In this document: positions 11,339 through 21,466 of the stretch, piece by piece
Numbering within the stretch: position 1 is the first letter of the stretch
How the letters are laid out: each line of letters starts with the position of its first letter
Assembly (NCBI GenBank): GCA_920105625.2
Contig: OV050030.1
Span: 210,412,325-210,476,324 of the forward strand
Direction: 5' to 3'
DNA length: 64,000 nucleotides
Origin: Clusia tigrina
Taxonomy: Eukaryota > Arthropoda > Insecta > Diptera > Clusiidae
The notes under the pieces: model-generated
The model's database searches: none
What the model saw: only the letters and a program-made list of their open reading frames with translations
What the model was told of the DNA's origin: nothing
Made by a program: the position numbers and the translations under genes

Positions 11339-12221
11339 ACAGACACCCTGGCTATCTCAGCACCTTTATTCTTATTTTTGCTCACCTTTTCGGTGGGTTC
11401 CCTACCCGCTGTGCCAGATCGTGGGGTACACATGAAAATCTAAACTAACTTACGCTAAACCTATTCTATCATTCATCATTCCTCTCTTTTTATATGTACC
11501 ACTCACCTCTCTACCGGCTTCCTCCGTCCCGAACAGCCTCTCCTCATCCTTCCCCTCCTGTGTCCACCTTACTCTACCATAATTTGTTTTTGCTTTACAC
11601 TCAAACAACCGCACATACACTGACACCTACTACGGCCTCCACTTAGCGGCGTATAGGCTGCCTAATGCAGGCGACAAAGAAAACCCAAACCCCGCTTACG
11701 CTCTAATCCTACCTGTTCTCAGGAGCTCCTTCGACCAGGATAGGCCTTTATTCTTACAGAGCATACCACCCCGTGCACCGGAGCGTGGGGGTGGTGTGCT
11801 CTGTAAGAATAAAGGCCTATCCTGGTCGAAGGAGCTCCTGAGAACAGGTAGGATTAGAGCGTAAGCGGGGTTTGTGTTTTCTTTGTCGCCTGCATTAGGC
11901 AGCCTATACGCCGCTTAGTGGAGGCCGTATTAGGTGTCAGTGTATGTGCGGTTGTTTGAGTGTAAAGCAAAAACAAATTATGGTAGAGTAAGGTGGACAC
12001 AGGAGGGGAAGGATGAGGAGAGGCTGTTCGGGACGGAGGAAGCCGGAAGAGAGGTGAGTGGTACATATAAAAAAAGAGGAATGATGAATGATAGAATAGG
12101 TTTAGCGTAAGTTAGTTTAGTTTTTCATGTGTATCCCACGATCTGGCACAGCGGGTAGGGAACCCACCGAAAAGGTGAGCAAAAATAAGAATAAAGGTGC
12201 TGAGATAGCCAGGGTGTCTGT
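11339..12221. mobile_element. Foldback element: 883-bp near-perfect palindrome
   Basis: The left arm starts ACAGACACCCTGGCTATC and the right arm ends with its reverse complement at 12221. Reading inward, the arms (about 435 bp each) match with only a few substitutions up to a centre near 11780, around GTGCACCGGAGC. No open frame in it looks real. The structure is that of a foldback or long-TIR non-autonomous DNA element. The left flank is Gypsy integrase, the right flank is LOA-like ORF2, so the two sides do not rejoin and I see no clear target-site duplication. A partial arm recurs at 21467-21617. Confidence 0.8.
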
Positions 12222-12239
12222 GCCAGATATGATGGATAT

Positions 12240-14580
12240 GGGAACGTAACAAACCTCGAAAATGCTTTCGAAGAGAATTGCCCGGAAAGACTTAGTAAGT
12301 CTCAAAGGGACGTTCCCTGGTGGAATAATGCACTCAATACTCTGAGAAACAAAGTAAGGAAACTCTTTAACAAATCAGAGAGTAAAAGTGACTGGGACAC
12401 CTATAAAAATACCCTTACTGAGTATAATCGAGTCCTAAGAAAGTCGGAACGAGATACATGGAGGGAGCATTGCGGGAACATTTCAGTTCAGCCCAAAATG
12501 TGTCGCCTTCAGAAAACCCTTCGAAAAGAACAATCCAATGTTCTTGGTACCCTTAATAAACCAGTTGGAAACCACGCGAGGTCGCCTGAGGAAATATGCT
12601 CCCTGCACTTAGAAACTCATTTTCCGGGTAGCGAGCCCGTTGGCCCGGTTGCAAACTTGATGCAAGTATAGACCTTGACTGCCAATAATCTAGGAAGGAG
12701 CCTAGCAGCCAAACTCATAAATAATAACAGGGTAGAATGGGCCACATCAATTTTTAGCTCATACAAATCTCCTGGCCCATGTCATGCCGTACCTTCTTTA
12801 GAGGGACTCGGACATAATTACCTCCAGTCTAGTCAGGATATTGAGGTCAAGCCTTCTGCTTGCCAATATTTCATTAAAATGGAGGGAGGCAAAAGTGGCA
12901 TTTATACCCAAGCAGGTAAAACGGCATTTCAACTGCCTTAAGCGTATAGACCCATCAGAGTCAGCTCCTTCATGATCAAAACAATGCAGAAGATATTAGA
13001 CTGCTTAACTAACTTATTTGAAGGACAAGTCTCTATGTGGTAGTCCATTTGCTTACCAAATGGGCAAATCTACAACAACTGCTATACACAGCCTAACGCA
13101 AAATGTTTGAAGGGCTATAAAAGTACAACAAATAGCAATATGTGCGTTATTGGACATCTCAATTGCTTTCGATAGTACGTCATTTGAAGCAATCAAAAAT
13201 GCATTGATCCGAAGGGACATTCCTCCCATATATATTGTGGGTGGCCATGAGGAGACCATCTGCTCTCTTCTACAACAGGCCCTAAGCATAACCGACAGCT
13301 GGTGCAGGGAAAAAGGACTATCGTTAAATCCGCTGAAATCTACAATATTTCCATTTACCAATGGAAGAAAAGTCAATCTTACTAAGCTTTCGTTCAATGG
13401 GATAATTTTAGAATATTCCAAAGAGGTGAAATATCTAGAAGTAATCCAGTATACAAAGCTCACTTGGAACCTCATCTAAAGTCTCAAAGGGACGTTCCTT
13501 GGTGGAATAATGCACTCAATACTCTGAGAAATAAAGTAAGGAAACTCTTTAACAAAGCAGAGAGTAAAAGTGACTGGGACAAGATCAGTCTTTGCATGCC
13601 AACAGCTTTTTGGCAAAGCCTGGGGAATCTCCACAAAACTAACATACTGGTCATGTAACACCATAGCACGACCAATGGTTACATATTCAGCGCTAACTTG
13701 GTAGCCCAAGGTATGACAAAATATTGCCAATAGAAAAGTAAACAAACTACATCTTGTAAGCGTGGGAATAACAGGAGCGATTCGTAGCTGCCCTGATGTC
13801 CTTGGGAGGCCTGTGGTGAGGCCTTACACCTGCAAGACATCTTCAACAAAAATGGTGAAAATCTTTGGGGGCACATGAAACTACTTTATACCTTTCTATG
13901 ATCCCCTCATAAAGTTTGCTCACAATATGTTAGGAAATTTTAATTAGGATTGAGTAGGATTGCGGAATTCATTACCAACATTCCACAAGTTGCCCTGATA
14001 TGGTAAACTGATGGGTCCAAACTGTAAGACGGTAGTACAGGCGCAGGTATAATGGGACCATTGTTCGAAAAGGCACTCCCTATGTGTAAGACTCCCACAG
14101 TATTTCAAGTGGAAGTCTTCGCCATTGAAGCATGTATCCGAGAATGTCTTCGTAGAAGACTAAATGGGAAGCTAATATACATTATGTCAGATAGCCAAGC
14201 TGATCTCTAGGCAATGAGGTCGCACTACTATACGTCCAGATTGGCTGAAGAATATCATAAAATCCTGAATGATGTAGGCAGAGGCAACAAAGTCACACTT
14301 TGTTGGGTGCCTGTACATGAAGGATACGCTTGGAACGAAACGCCGGACTGCCTCACGAAAACGGGGGCGCTTCGTCCACTCTTATTTAGGAAATGGGAAG
14401 AAACTCAAATAGCTATTCAATGGCAGCATGCCTATGGCCAAAGACAGCCATAGATATTTCTGTGCCCCCAACTGTTCTATCTCTAAAAGAAAACTAACCT
14501 TGAACCGCGAAAATCTGAGGACTCTAGTGTGATATTTGACAGGACAATAGACCCTTATGGGCCGCGGTACTAGCAATCTC
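12240..14580 (+). pseudogene. LOA-like ORF2 debris (linker, reverse transcriptase, RNase H)
   Basis: Plus-strand remains of an ORF2 related to those at 37.7-40.1 and 45-50.2 kb. Pieces in order: a linker with RDVPWWNNALNTLRNKVRKL (12300) and HLETHFPGSEP, a reverse transcriptase start with SYKSPGP (12765), SPFAYQMGKSTTTA (13045), motif A as LDISIAFDSTSFE (13150), then a jump across the YADD box to SITDSWCREKGLSLNP; thumb LFGKAWG (13600) and PMVTYSA; RNase H with TDGSK (14010), QVEVFAIEACI and SDSQADL (14190). Stops and deletions are numerous, and the catalytic YADD segment is missing. A 102-bp piece of the linker is repeated inside it. Confidence 0.75.
12298..12399 (+). repeat. 102-bp unit repeated at 13480-13581
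   Basis: The linker segment beginning AGTCTCAAAGGGACG is present twice, 1182 bases apart in the same orientation, with three visible substitutions. The second copy (13480-13581) lies out of order, after the reverse transcriptase palm and before the thumb, so it is a duplication or the seam between two fragments of the same family. Confidence 0.85.
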
Positions 14581-15358
14581 TGAAATAAATAATGATTATA
14601 AATTACACCATATTTTGATTCCCCAAGATGGTTTGAGGTTTTCATCCAAGAATTCTGCTTTCATTCATATTGTTGGTAGGAGCCATTTTTTGTTTTTTCT
14701 GAAAGGATATACAAATAAAATTCAAATATAATTAAAAGTATAAAATTATTCTATTTATGCTTCTTGACAAACGCTGAAGTTGAATGATTAATTCTATATC
14801 ACATCCATGTATTTTATATTAAAATTTTTCCACTAAATACATTTGACCAGAAATTTTCGGTTTAAGTTAGATAATGTGAGGACCATAATCTTCAGTGGAA
14901 ATTTTGACCCACAAGAGTAGTAACAAAGATGTCCACTCAATTATACACACACTCACGCTACATGTACAAGTGCCAAATTTACCAAAAATCGTACTAATCA
15001 CAATGGACGAAATAATTAACGCGCACCCAATCAACGCAATGCAGAAAACGAATTGCCAATAGCTCCATTCCAATTGCATCGAAGACACGCCCACAGAATA
15101 TATCGTGACAACAAAGAAGCTACATTCGAAGCTTAATGGAAAATTTGACGATTTAATCAATGAACACAACATTGGCTAGTGGAAGTGCAGGCTACCAAGT
15201 AGTGGATTAGACCAGTTGCAACAATTAACACAGAACTACTGAGTACAACAAAAACAACCACAAGCAGATCCAGCGAGCCTGCCAACCAACGCCACACACA
15301 CGAGAAGACAAAACACAGCGATTAGGAAAATATTACAACAAATACTCGCACGTCAAAG
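14581..15358. other. No gene recognised
   Basis: AT-rich sequence. A 101-codon minus-strand frame (15172-14867) has a hydrophobic stretch but no recognisable motif, and I do not call it. The segment 15180-15358 is less AT-rich and leads into the polymerase relic; it could be its upstream region. Confidence 0.4.
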
Positions 15359-16736
15359 ATGGTGAGTGCACGAACCGGAGGAGACGAGCCTGTCGAGTAC
15401 GTTTATATATGTTCCTCATTATTTATAAAATATGATATTAATGAGGAACAACCATCTTGCAGTTATAAATATTGTGAAACATGCAAGCTGAAGATATCAA
15501 CTAAATCATGGTATCATCACTTGAGAGCCAATGTTGTTCACAATTAAAATATGAGTTGTATTTAGTGAAAGGATTATATAATAATCGCAATGAACTTTAT
15601 GTATTCATAAACCGATATGAAAATATTCTTATACCAAACGTTGTTCAAGAGTGAGTCTATTCAAATGGCAAACCAAACTGAGCATAAATCAAGTGACATC
15701 TGTCAAAAAGACCAATTCTGAAAAAAGCATTGCCAGATTGAAAACCACACGTCTTAAAAAAACCCTTTACTTTCTTTAAAAATGCAAAACATATAATAAT
15801 GCAACTATTAAATCAACAAATAGAAATCATAGATCATATAATTATAATTTTGAACTGTTTTGTGAACCTAAAAATATTGGTGACAACAGTGATTGTGAAT
15901 ATGAAAGAGCAAGTATAGATGTGAAATATTTTCAAACGAAAATGATATTAGCACAAAACCTTGAAGAAATTGAACTTGAATATGATGTACATTGTTCTAA
16001 TTTAATTACAAAAGTGGAAGAGTTTCAAGAGAATGATAGTGGATGAACTCTAATTTAAATAATTGAATTAGAGATTAATATTAATCAATATAAGCCATTA
16101 AAGGGTTCTGCTTATATTAAATTACCTCATAATATAGCAATGAAACATGATTGGATTAATGTAATGAATATAAGTGATGACTATTGCTTTAAATGGACTA
16201 TACTATCTGCAATAAAAAATGAGCAACATAGTAATAGAAGACGAATAATGTGATTAATGTTGGAAGTATGATATTAACCTTTAAAAACTTGTCATTTCCA
16301 ATGTCATTAGACCAAAGCAGAAAATTTGAGGAAAATAATAATATCAGCATTAATGTTTTTGGATGTTCTGAGAAAGGTGATCAAATTGATGGTCCTTATC
16401 ATACCACAAAGTTGGAGAGTGGTATGATAAGGAGCTGGAGAGTTCTATTACTTATAGAATTTCAATTTACAGATTAATTAAGTCACAACAGACATTAAAC
16501 ATAAAGCTCTACTATTATGTAACTTTTGCTTGCAGTACACCAGAACTAAAAATGCTATGCTAAAGCATAATGCTGGGTGCAGCGAAGTAGTCACCACCAT
16601 GCCAATTGGTAAAGTTAATGATGATATTTTAATGTTTACTTCTTTTACGTCTAAGGTAGATGTACCATTTGTAATTTATGCCGATTATAAATGTATTTTA
16701 AAGAAGGTACAGATAAATGATTCAAAAAATTGTTAG
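15359..16736 (+). pseudogene. Polinton/Maverick-type protein-primed DNA polymerase B, N-terminal relic
   Basis: Broken frames on the plus strand together resemble the N-terminal half of the family-B, protein-primed polymerase found in Polinton/Maverick elements of insects. Seen: an N-terminal C-x2-C zinc-finger-like segment CETCKLKISTKSWYHHLRAN (15470-15535); a region with INQYKPLKGSAYIKLP and INVMNISDDYCFKWTILSA (16080-16215); LSFPMSLDQSRKFEENNNIS (16285); and VPFVIYADYKCILKKV (16660), which aligns by eye with the exonuclease-I box (YADFE type), here with Lys at the acidic position. Five or more stops or shifts, and no polymerase palm. It ends at 16736. Strongly suggestive but not searched against a database. 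Confidence 0.6.
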
Positions 16737-16909
16737 GAACCCCTTCGAGTGTGGTCCCCACGGCTAGCTCATTGCGATGGAATGTGTTCTTTACCCGCAA
16801 CACTGCATCGGGGGTGAGCAACAAGAAATTAAGGTAACTAACTTCATAAAATATATTTTCTTTTTGCAAAGTTTAGCTCACTTTTTTTTAACTATTGCCT
16901 TTTAGCCCG

Positions 16910-17414
16910 TGTTGGGGTCCGTGCTGCTCGTCGGGAGACGTCTTTTCTCGGTTCGCTGGGCGCGTAGCTGAAAACTTCAAAGCACTCTTTTAAATAAAAC
17001 GCTATATCACTTTTTGGATTCAAAGACAATAACCGATTTATTCTTAAAATACTATTTCTTATATACTATTTCTCAACAGTCATCTCAGTCTGTGAACTGA
17101 CCTTTCTGGTGTTCCAGTTCCGCACCTGCTAATTGGTGTCAGTTGGTCAAGCCAACTGACCTACTGTAAAAGTGTCGACGGTGCATTCTAAATTACAATG
17201 CCCTTCGCCGACTCTTCTGCGGAACTGTAACATCATAAAAGTTTACATAATTAATATTACACAGATAATATTAATTTAAAATACTTAGACCCGAAAAGTA
17301 TGTGTTACTCTTAAATAACTTTAGCACATGCTAATCTCACAGAATGTGTGGCATCTGTTAGGAGTCCGTGCTGTGAGAGAGTATGCGCAGGCAGCTTGAT
17401 TATAATTCACAACA
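16910..17414 (-). repeat. 3' LTR of an LTR retrotransposon, minus strand
   Basis: In minus-strand sense it starts TGTTGTGA at 17414 and ends CCCCAACA at 16910, 505 bp. It is the fuller relative of the LTR at 4600-4880. On the plus strand around 17000-17075 it shows TTTATTCTTAAAATACT, giving AATAAA-like signals in the sense direction. A polypurine tract lies directly upstream in sense (17428-17415), so this is a 3' LTR and the element body extends to the right. Confidence 0.8.
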
Positions 17415-17456
17415 TCCCTCCCCTCTTTCTAAAAGAAGTTAGTGCAACTAACTTCT
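17415..17456 (-). promoter_or_regulatory. Polypurine tract plus adjacent hairpin
   Basis: In minus-strand sense AAAGAGGGGAGGGA abuts the LTR start TGTTGTGA, the expected plus-strand primer of reverse transcription. Immediately outside it, 17434-17456 is a perfect inverted repeat, AGAAGTTAGT then GCA then ACTAACTTCT, a 10-bp stem with a 3-base loop. Confidence 0.7.
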
Positions 17457-17824
17457 AATGAATTTTTACAATATTTTTTCTCTTTTCTGCACTTTAAACA
17501 ATCTGTGCATTTTCTTAAACCTATAGTACATACGTATAGTTTTTCCCTTTTTTGTTTTTAAATCGCCTTACTTGGGTTCTATTATTGCATTCTTTTCTTT
17601 TTTACTTTTGTGTTTTTTTCTTTTTTTTTTCTTACTACTTCTTTTATAGTTTTTTTTTCTTGTACTTCTTTTGTTTTATTTTGTTCTTTTATTTCTATCT
17701 TTTTTCTTTTTTTTTTAGTTATATTCCCTTTTTATATTTGGTCTTTCATTGACTCTTTTCTCACTGGCGTATATACGATTTCAAACAACTAGCGATAATA
17801 CAATTTAATTCTATACTTAAGATC
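17457..17824 (-). other. Pyrimidine-rich tract (A/purine-rich in element sense)
   Basis: On the plus strand 17552-17760 is nearly all T with some C. Read as protein it gives only Phe, Leu, Ser and Tyr runs, so I reject it as coding. In element sense it is an A-rich stretch just upstream of the polypurine tract. Confidence 0.6.
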
Positions 17825-18630
17825 TTATATTATACTGCGTCCTCTGTTTTCTGCTGATTTAGATGCCGGTCGTCGTTTTCGGCATGAAATCCCTCGATGA
17901 ACTCTGCGTAACCCTCCCTTCTTTCTGGACCGGTACGTATGATATTCTAGACTGGCGTTTTGGGGTACCATTAAAACTTCGCTTGTAGAAAGTAGCCTTC
18001 TTCTTTTCATTCTCTGCTTATAGTGTTCAACTTGTAAAAAGCATTTGGAATACATGAGAGATTACAATACTTCTTCTTACCTTGCAGCAATGCGTTCTAT
18101 GGTGGAAGTGCTTTTCTTTCGCTTTCTCATAATTGTATTTTTTTTTTCTTTACCTTCGATGTGTAAACTATCGGTATTTCTCTGAGATACACTCTTAATG
18201 ACGTAAACTGTGTACTCTGATCGGATACCAGTCTCTGTGTCCTCTTGTATTAAATCATATTTCATATGTAAATCACATATCATATGTTCATACTCTAGAT
18301 TGGACATATACTTCAATGAAGCAATTAACTTCCGTGAGTCAAATTTCTTCTGCTTATTATATTTGGTGGTGGTTTCAGTCACCCTCCCTAAGCTTTTACC
18401 CTGGGTGGACATTGTAATGTAAAACTGTCCAATGCAAAGCATGACTCCGCAAGGAAACTTGTTTCTTCTTCGTTGCTTGTCAATAAACCCATCCACAACG
18501 CGTTCAAATACTGCGGCCATATGCCGTTCCGCAAAGAAAAATAAATCCGTCGCCATTCATCCCCAATCCAATATATAGGCATCCTTGCGGTCACAACTGG
18601 ATTCCCAAACCTTGGATAGCTGCCAGACAT
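17825..18630 (-). pseudogene. Unrecognised reading frames inside the LTR element
   Basis: Upstream (in sense) of the 3' LTR lie a 159-codon frame (18556-18077), an overlapping 80-codon frame (18630-18388) and a 76-codon frame (18055-17825). The 159-codon frame is basic and lysine/arginine-rich towards its C-terminus (KRKKSTSTIERIA) and has a middle part with KKFDSRKLIASLKYMSNLEY. I do not recognise a Gag, Env or Pol motif. Position before the 3' LTR would suit a degraded C-terminal Pol, an extra ORF, or an Env-like gene in an unusual LTR element, but the sequence does not decide. Several frame changes suggest decay. Confidence 0.4.
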
Positions 18631-18873
18631 CCATGTTTTTCAAAAACATAACTTTCGGAATACTACGTTGGTCCCTTAGTCTGCACCGTCTTCCGATATG
18701 CGCTGTTCCTGGAATTTCCTGCTTCGTTTCACATCATCAGAGCTGAATCCTTATCCTAATTTTCTTATTTTTCTAGTTAGCATTTTAGTCTAATCTAACA
18801 TTCAGTTAATTTAACAAACCAATTTCAAAATCATATAATAATTAAATAAATATTCTATATATATACTATATAT

Positions 18874-19735
18874 TAGTGGTGTGCAAAACTGTGATTTGTC
18901 AATCACAGTGAAAACTGTGATTGCGATTTGTCAGTCACAGTGATTTTAAACGGTGATTATAAACTGTGATTTAAAATCATAAGGTTAACGGTTGCGCATA
19001 ATGCTAACGGTATATAAGAGGTCTTTTACAGGATTATTTATATAAGACCTTAAATTATATTAATAATAATATAACAAATTATAAGAATAAAATCAAAAAG
19101 TTTGAAAACGAAACATTTATTTTTTTATTCCATATAAAAATAAGTGATGTCAATAAATAACAAAAAACAAAACATTTTTAATTCATTTAAATAAAAAAAT
19201 ACTAATAAAAATGAAGTCTATATATCAACATATAAATATACATATGAAAACATCTATGTATATCTTTACAAAACATTTTAAGTTCATTTGCTTAAACAAA
19301 AAAATAAGATTTAAATATGTATGTACACAAAAATATATTTGTAATTCATTTGTTTAAAAAAAAAGATCAAATTCAATATTATTCTAGATATTTTGAATTT
19401 TTATTCAAAAAGAAAAGCATTTTAACCGTTTTAAGTTAATTTTCACAAAAAAAAATTAATTTAAATATGAAAAATGACGCTCATATGACTGAATCGCATT
19501 ATAACAGAGCAGCATGTAAGAAGTAGTGCAAAGAGCAATCACAGTCATTCACTGCGAATACTGCGATTTTCCAATCACAGTGAAAAAGAGCAGATTGCTC
19601 TTTTAACAGAGTGGCATTGGTTTAGTAGACAAAAGAGCAATCGCAGTGATTTGCTACTTTCAATCACTGTGACCAACTGTGATTTTGCAATCACAGTGAC
19701 AAATGAGCAGTCTGCTCTTTTTTTGCACACCACTA
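18874..19735. mobile_element. hAT-type MITE with perfect 8-bp target-site duplication
   Basis: 862-bp AT-rich element with terminal inverted repeats TAGTGGTGTGCAAAA at the left end and TTTTGCACACCACTA at the right. Both ends are flanked by the identical octamer CTATATAT (18866-18873 and 19736-19743), the 8-bp duplication that hAT transposases make. The TIR consensus also fits hAT. Near both ends there are clusters of a short motif, AATCACAGTG and its complement CACTGTGATT (about four on the left, six on the right), likely transposase-binding subterminal repeats. No transposase frame, so non-autonomous. Confidence 0.85.
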
Positions 19736-19743
19736 CTATATAT

Positions 19744-20930
19744 ACTCTGGTGTACAATTTTCCTATTTCGCATAATTTTTGTTTTCTTAGAATTATTACA
19801 TTTATTTCGGTATAAATTTAATTTTCAAATAATTAATTTCTGTAACTTTAATTAATACTTTCATAAAACGCTTACTCTACAGTTGAATGCTATATCATTC
19901 AACTCACGTCCACTCGTCCTTTTCCCTTACATCATCGGATCTGCTAATGCATCCAGAAGGAAAAGAGGACCGGACTATCTATTATCACTGCTAATGCATC
20001 CAGAAGGAAAAGAGGACCGGACTATCATATAGGCCATCAGATTATTTTGTTTAACTTTTTCATGCTTTTCTTTCAAATGTGAGTTGTCACTCATTTAAAT
20101 TTCGAGCAAATCCCTTTGCTCCTCCGACAAAAACAAGATTATACAAAATAAAGCCGCTTATGTTAAAAAATTGTCCATTGCTAGCTTGATATGTATATAT
20201 CCATAAACGAGTGTATTCTCCTTACACCTTGTAACTTTCTCGGATATGACTACATACATTCAAGGCAATCTTACTTACTTATAGTCAATTACTGACGCTA
20301 GCTCCCAAATAACCTATACATATTTTACTATGTCAACATATACATTTTTTCAGAATCCCATACGCTAATTCCCGAATCGATCCAAGAAAAAAAAATCAAG
20401 TCTATTTACATTTACCCTATTGCAGTATCTACAAATTCCCAATTCCTAATCATATGTCCCTACATACTTACTTATATGGCCATACCCATACCTATTAGCA
20501 AAATTACTTACTTACTTAAATAGACCCTCGTACATTCATTCTGTACATTATACAGCTACATACGATACTTACTTCACCAACGGTACATATATACTTACTT
20601 CACCAACGTTGCCGGCGCTAATGCTCACGCATCGTATTTCATTTCATTAACCGTCGTATGTATGTGTGTATATATTCTACGTTTAGTTTAAATTACTGAA
20701 CCAGTTTCTTATTATTTAATACATTTTCCTCTACTGTGCTTCGTTCGGCCATAGTGCCTAATAATCACATTTTTCTTACGTCAATTATACTCGCCTGAGT
20801 TTAATTGGCACATTTCTGTTGGCCTTGACTTTGAACGTCAGAACCGTGCTATTTGATATTGGTGTTAGTTTGTTTACGTTGTTATTTCGTGTTTACACTT
20901 GTAAAACACTGCCAACACATATCTCTAATT
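19744..20930. other. No gene seen; AT-rich spacer
   Basis: AT-rich sequence with many short simple motifs (TACTTACTTA and similar). The only structure I can point to is a direct repeat of 39 bp (next entry). Part of 20650-20930 may be the 3' untranslated region of the minus-strand Gypsy fragment that follows. Confidence 0.4.
19941..20026 (+). repeat. 39-bp direct repeat, two copies
   Basis: CTGCTAATGCATCCAGAAGG and the 19 bases after it occur at 19941-19979 and again, identical, at 19988-20026, separated by 8 bases. Confidence 0.9.
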
Positions 20931-21466
20931 GTGTGGCCTTTTATGGAATAATTTCAAAAAATTTTTATGTAGCTTTTTATTCTTGCCCTTAATCATTACG
21001 ACTGTTGTAACTGGGCTGCGGATATCTGCTACTGAATACGGACCTATCTACACAGGTGAGAATTTGTTTCTCCTAGCCTGATTCTTCATTTATACTTGGT
21101 CACCCACATAAAAACTACTGGGTTTAGTATCCTGTTGTAGGCTTCCCTGGCTACTCGTTTAGCACAATCCTGGTTTTCTCTGACCAACTCGTGCGCTCGC
21201 TGCAACTGATATTTTTGCACTTTATTGGGATCATCAGCATTGTACACTGGCGCAAATTTGCACTCCAGATTTGCGTGCATGTTGAAATCAAACCCGTAGT
21301 GCGTCCAAAACGGAGTTTGCTTCGTTGATGCATGCACAGTATTGTTGTGTACATGCATTGCAGTGGTCAACCATTGATCCCAATTCGAGCCGTCTTCTTT
21401 GGTAAAACTGCGCAAGTACTCGGCCAGAGGTGGATTACTACGCTCCAATGAGCCATTCGCCTGTGG
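20930..21466 (-). pseudogene. Ty3/Gypsy integrase C-terminal half, second copy
   Basis: Minus-strand copy of the integrase at 10722-11338, almost the same protein by eye. It begins inside the catalytic core at HPQANGSLERSN, with the catalytic Glu intact here, and runs through EYLRSFTKEDGSNWDQW and RILNPVVFMWV. Beyond the point where the other copy is cut, this one continues in a shifted frame into ARRNKFSPV-IGPYSVADIRSP, the GPY/F module at the integrase C-terminus, and ends about 20930. The upstream part has been replaced at 21466 by a piece of foldback arm. Not functional. Confidence 0.8.

Noticed and set aside
11339..12221. The palindrome as two LTRs placed head to head
   Set aside because: Arms do not begin TG and end CA, there is no primer-binding site or polypurine tract, and the centre is only about 12 bases.
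14867..15172. 101-codon minus-strand frame with a hydrophobic segment, possible host membrane protein exon
   Set aside because: No recognisable motif, no splice sites that I could support, and the composition is explained by base content.
17552..17792. Phe/Tyr/Ser-rich frames that look like membrane proteins
   Set aside because: Caused by a T-rich tract. No matching composition of charged ends, and it lies in the A-rich segment of an LTR element read from the wrong strand.
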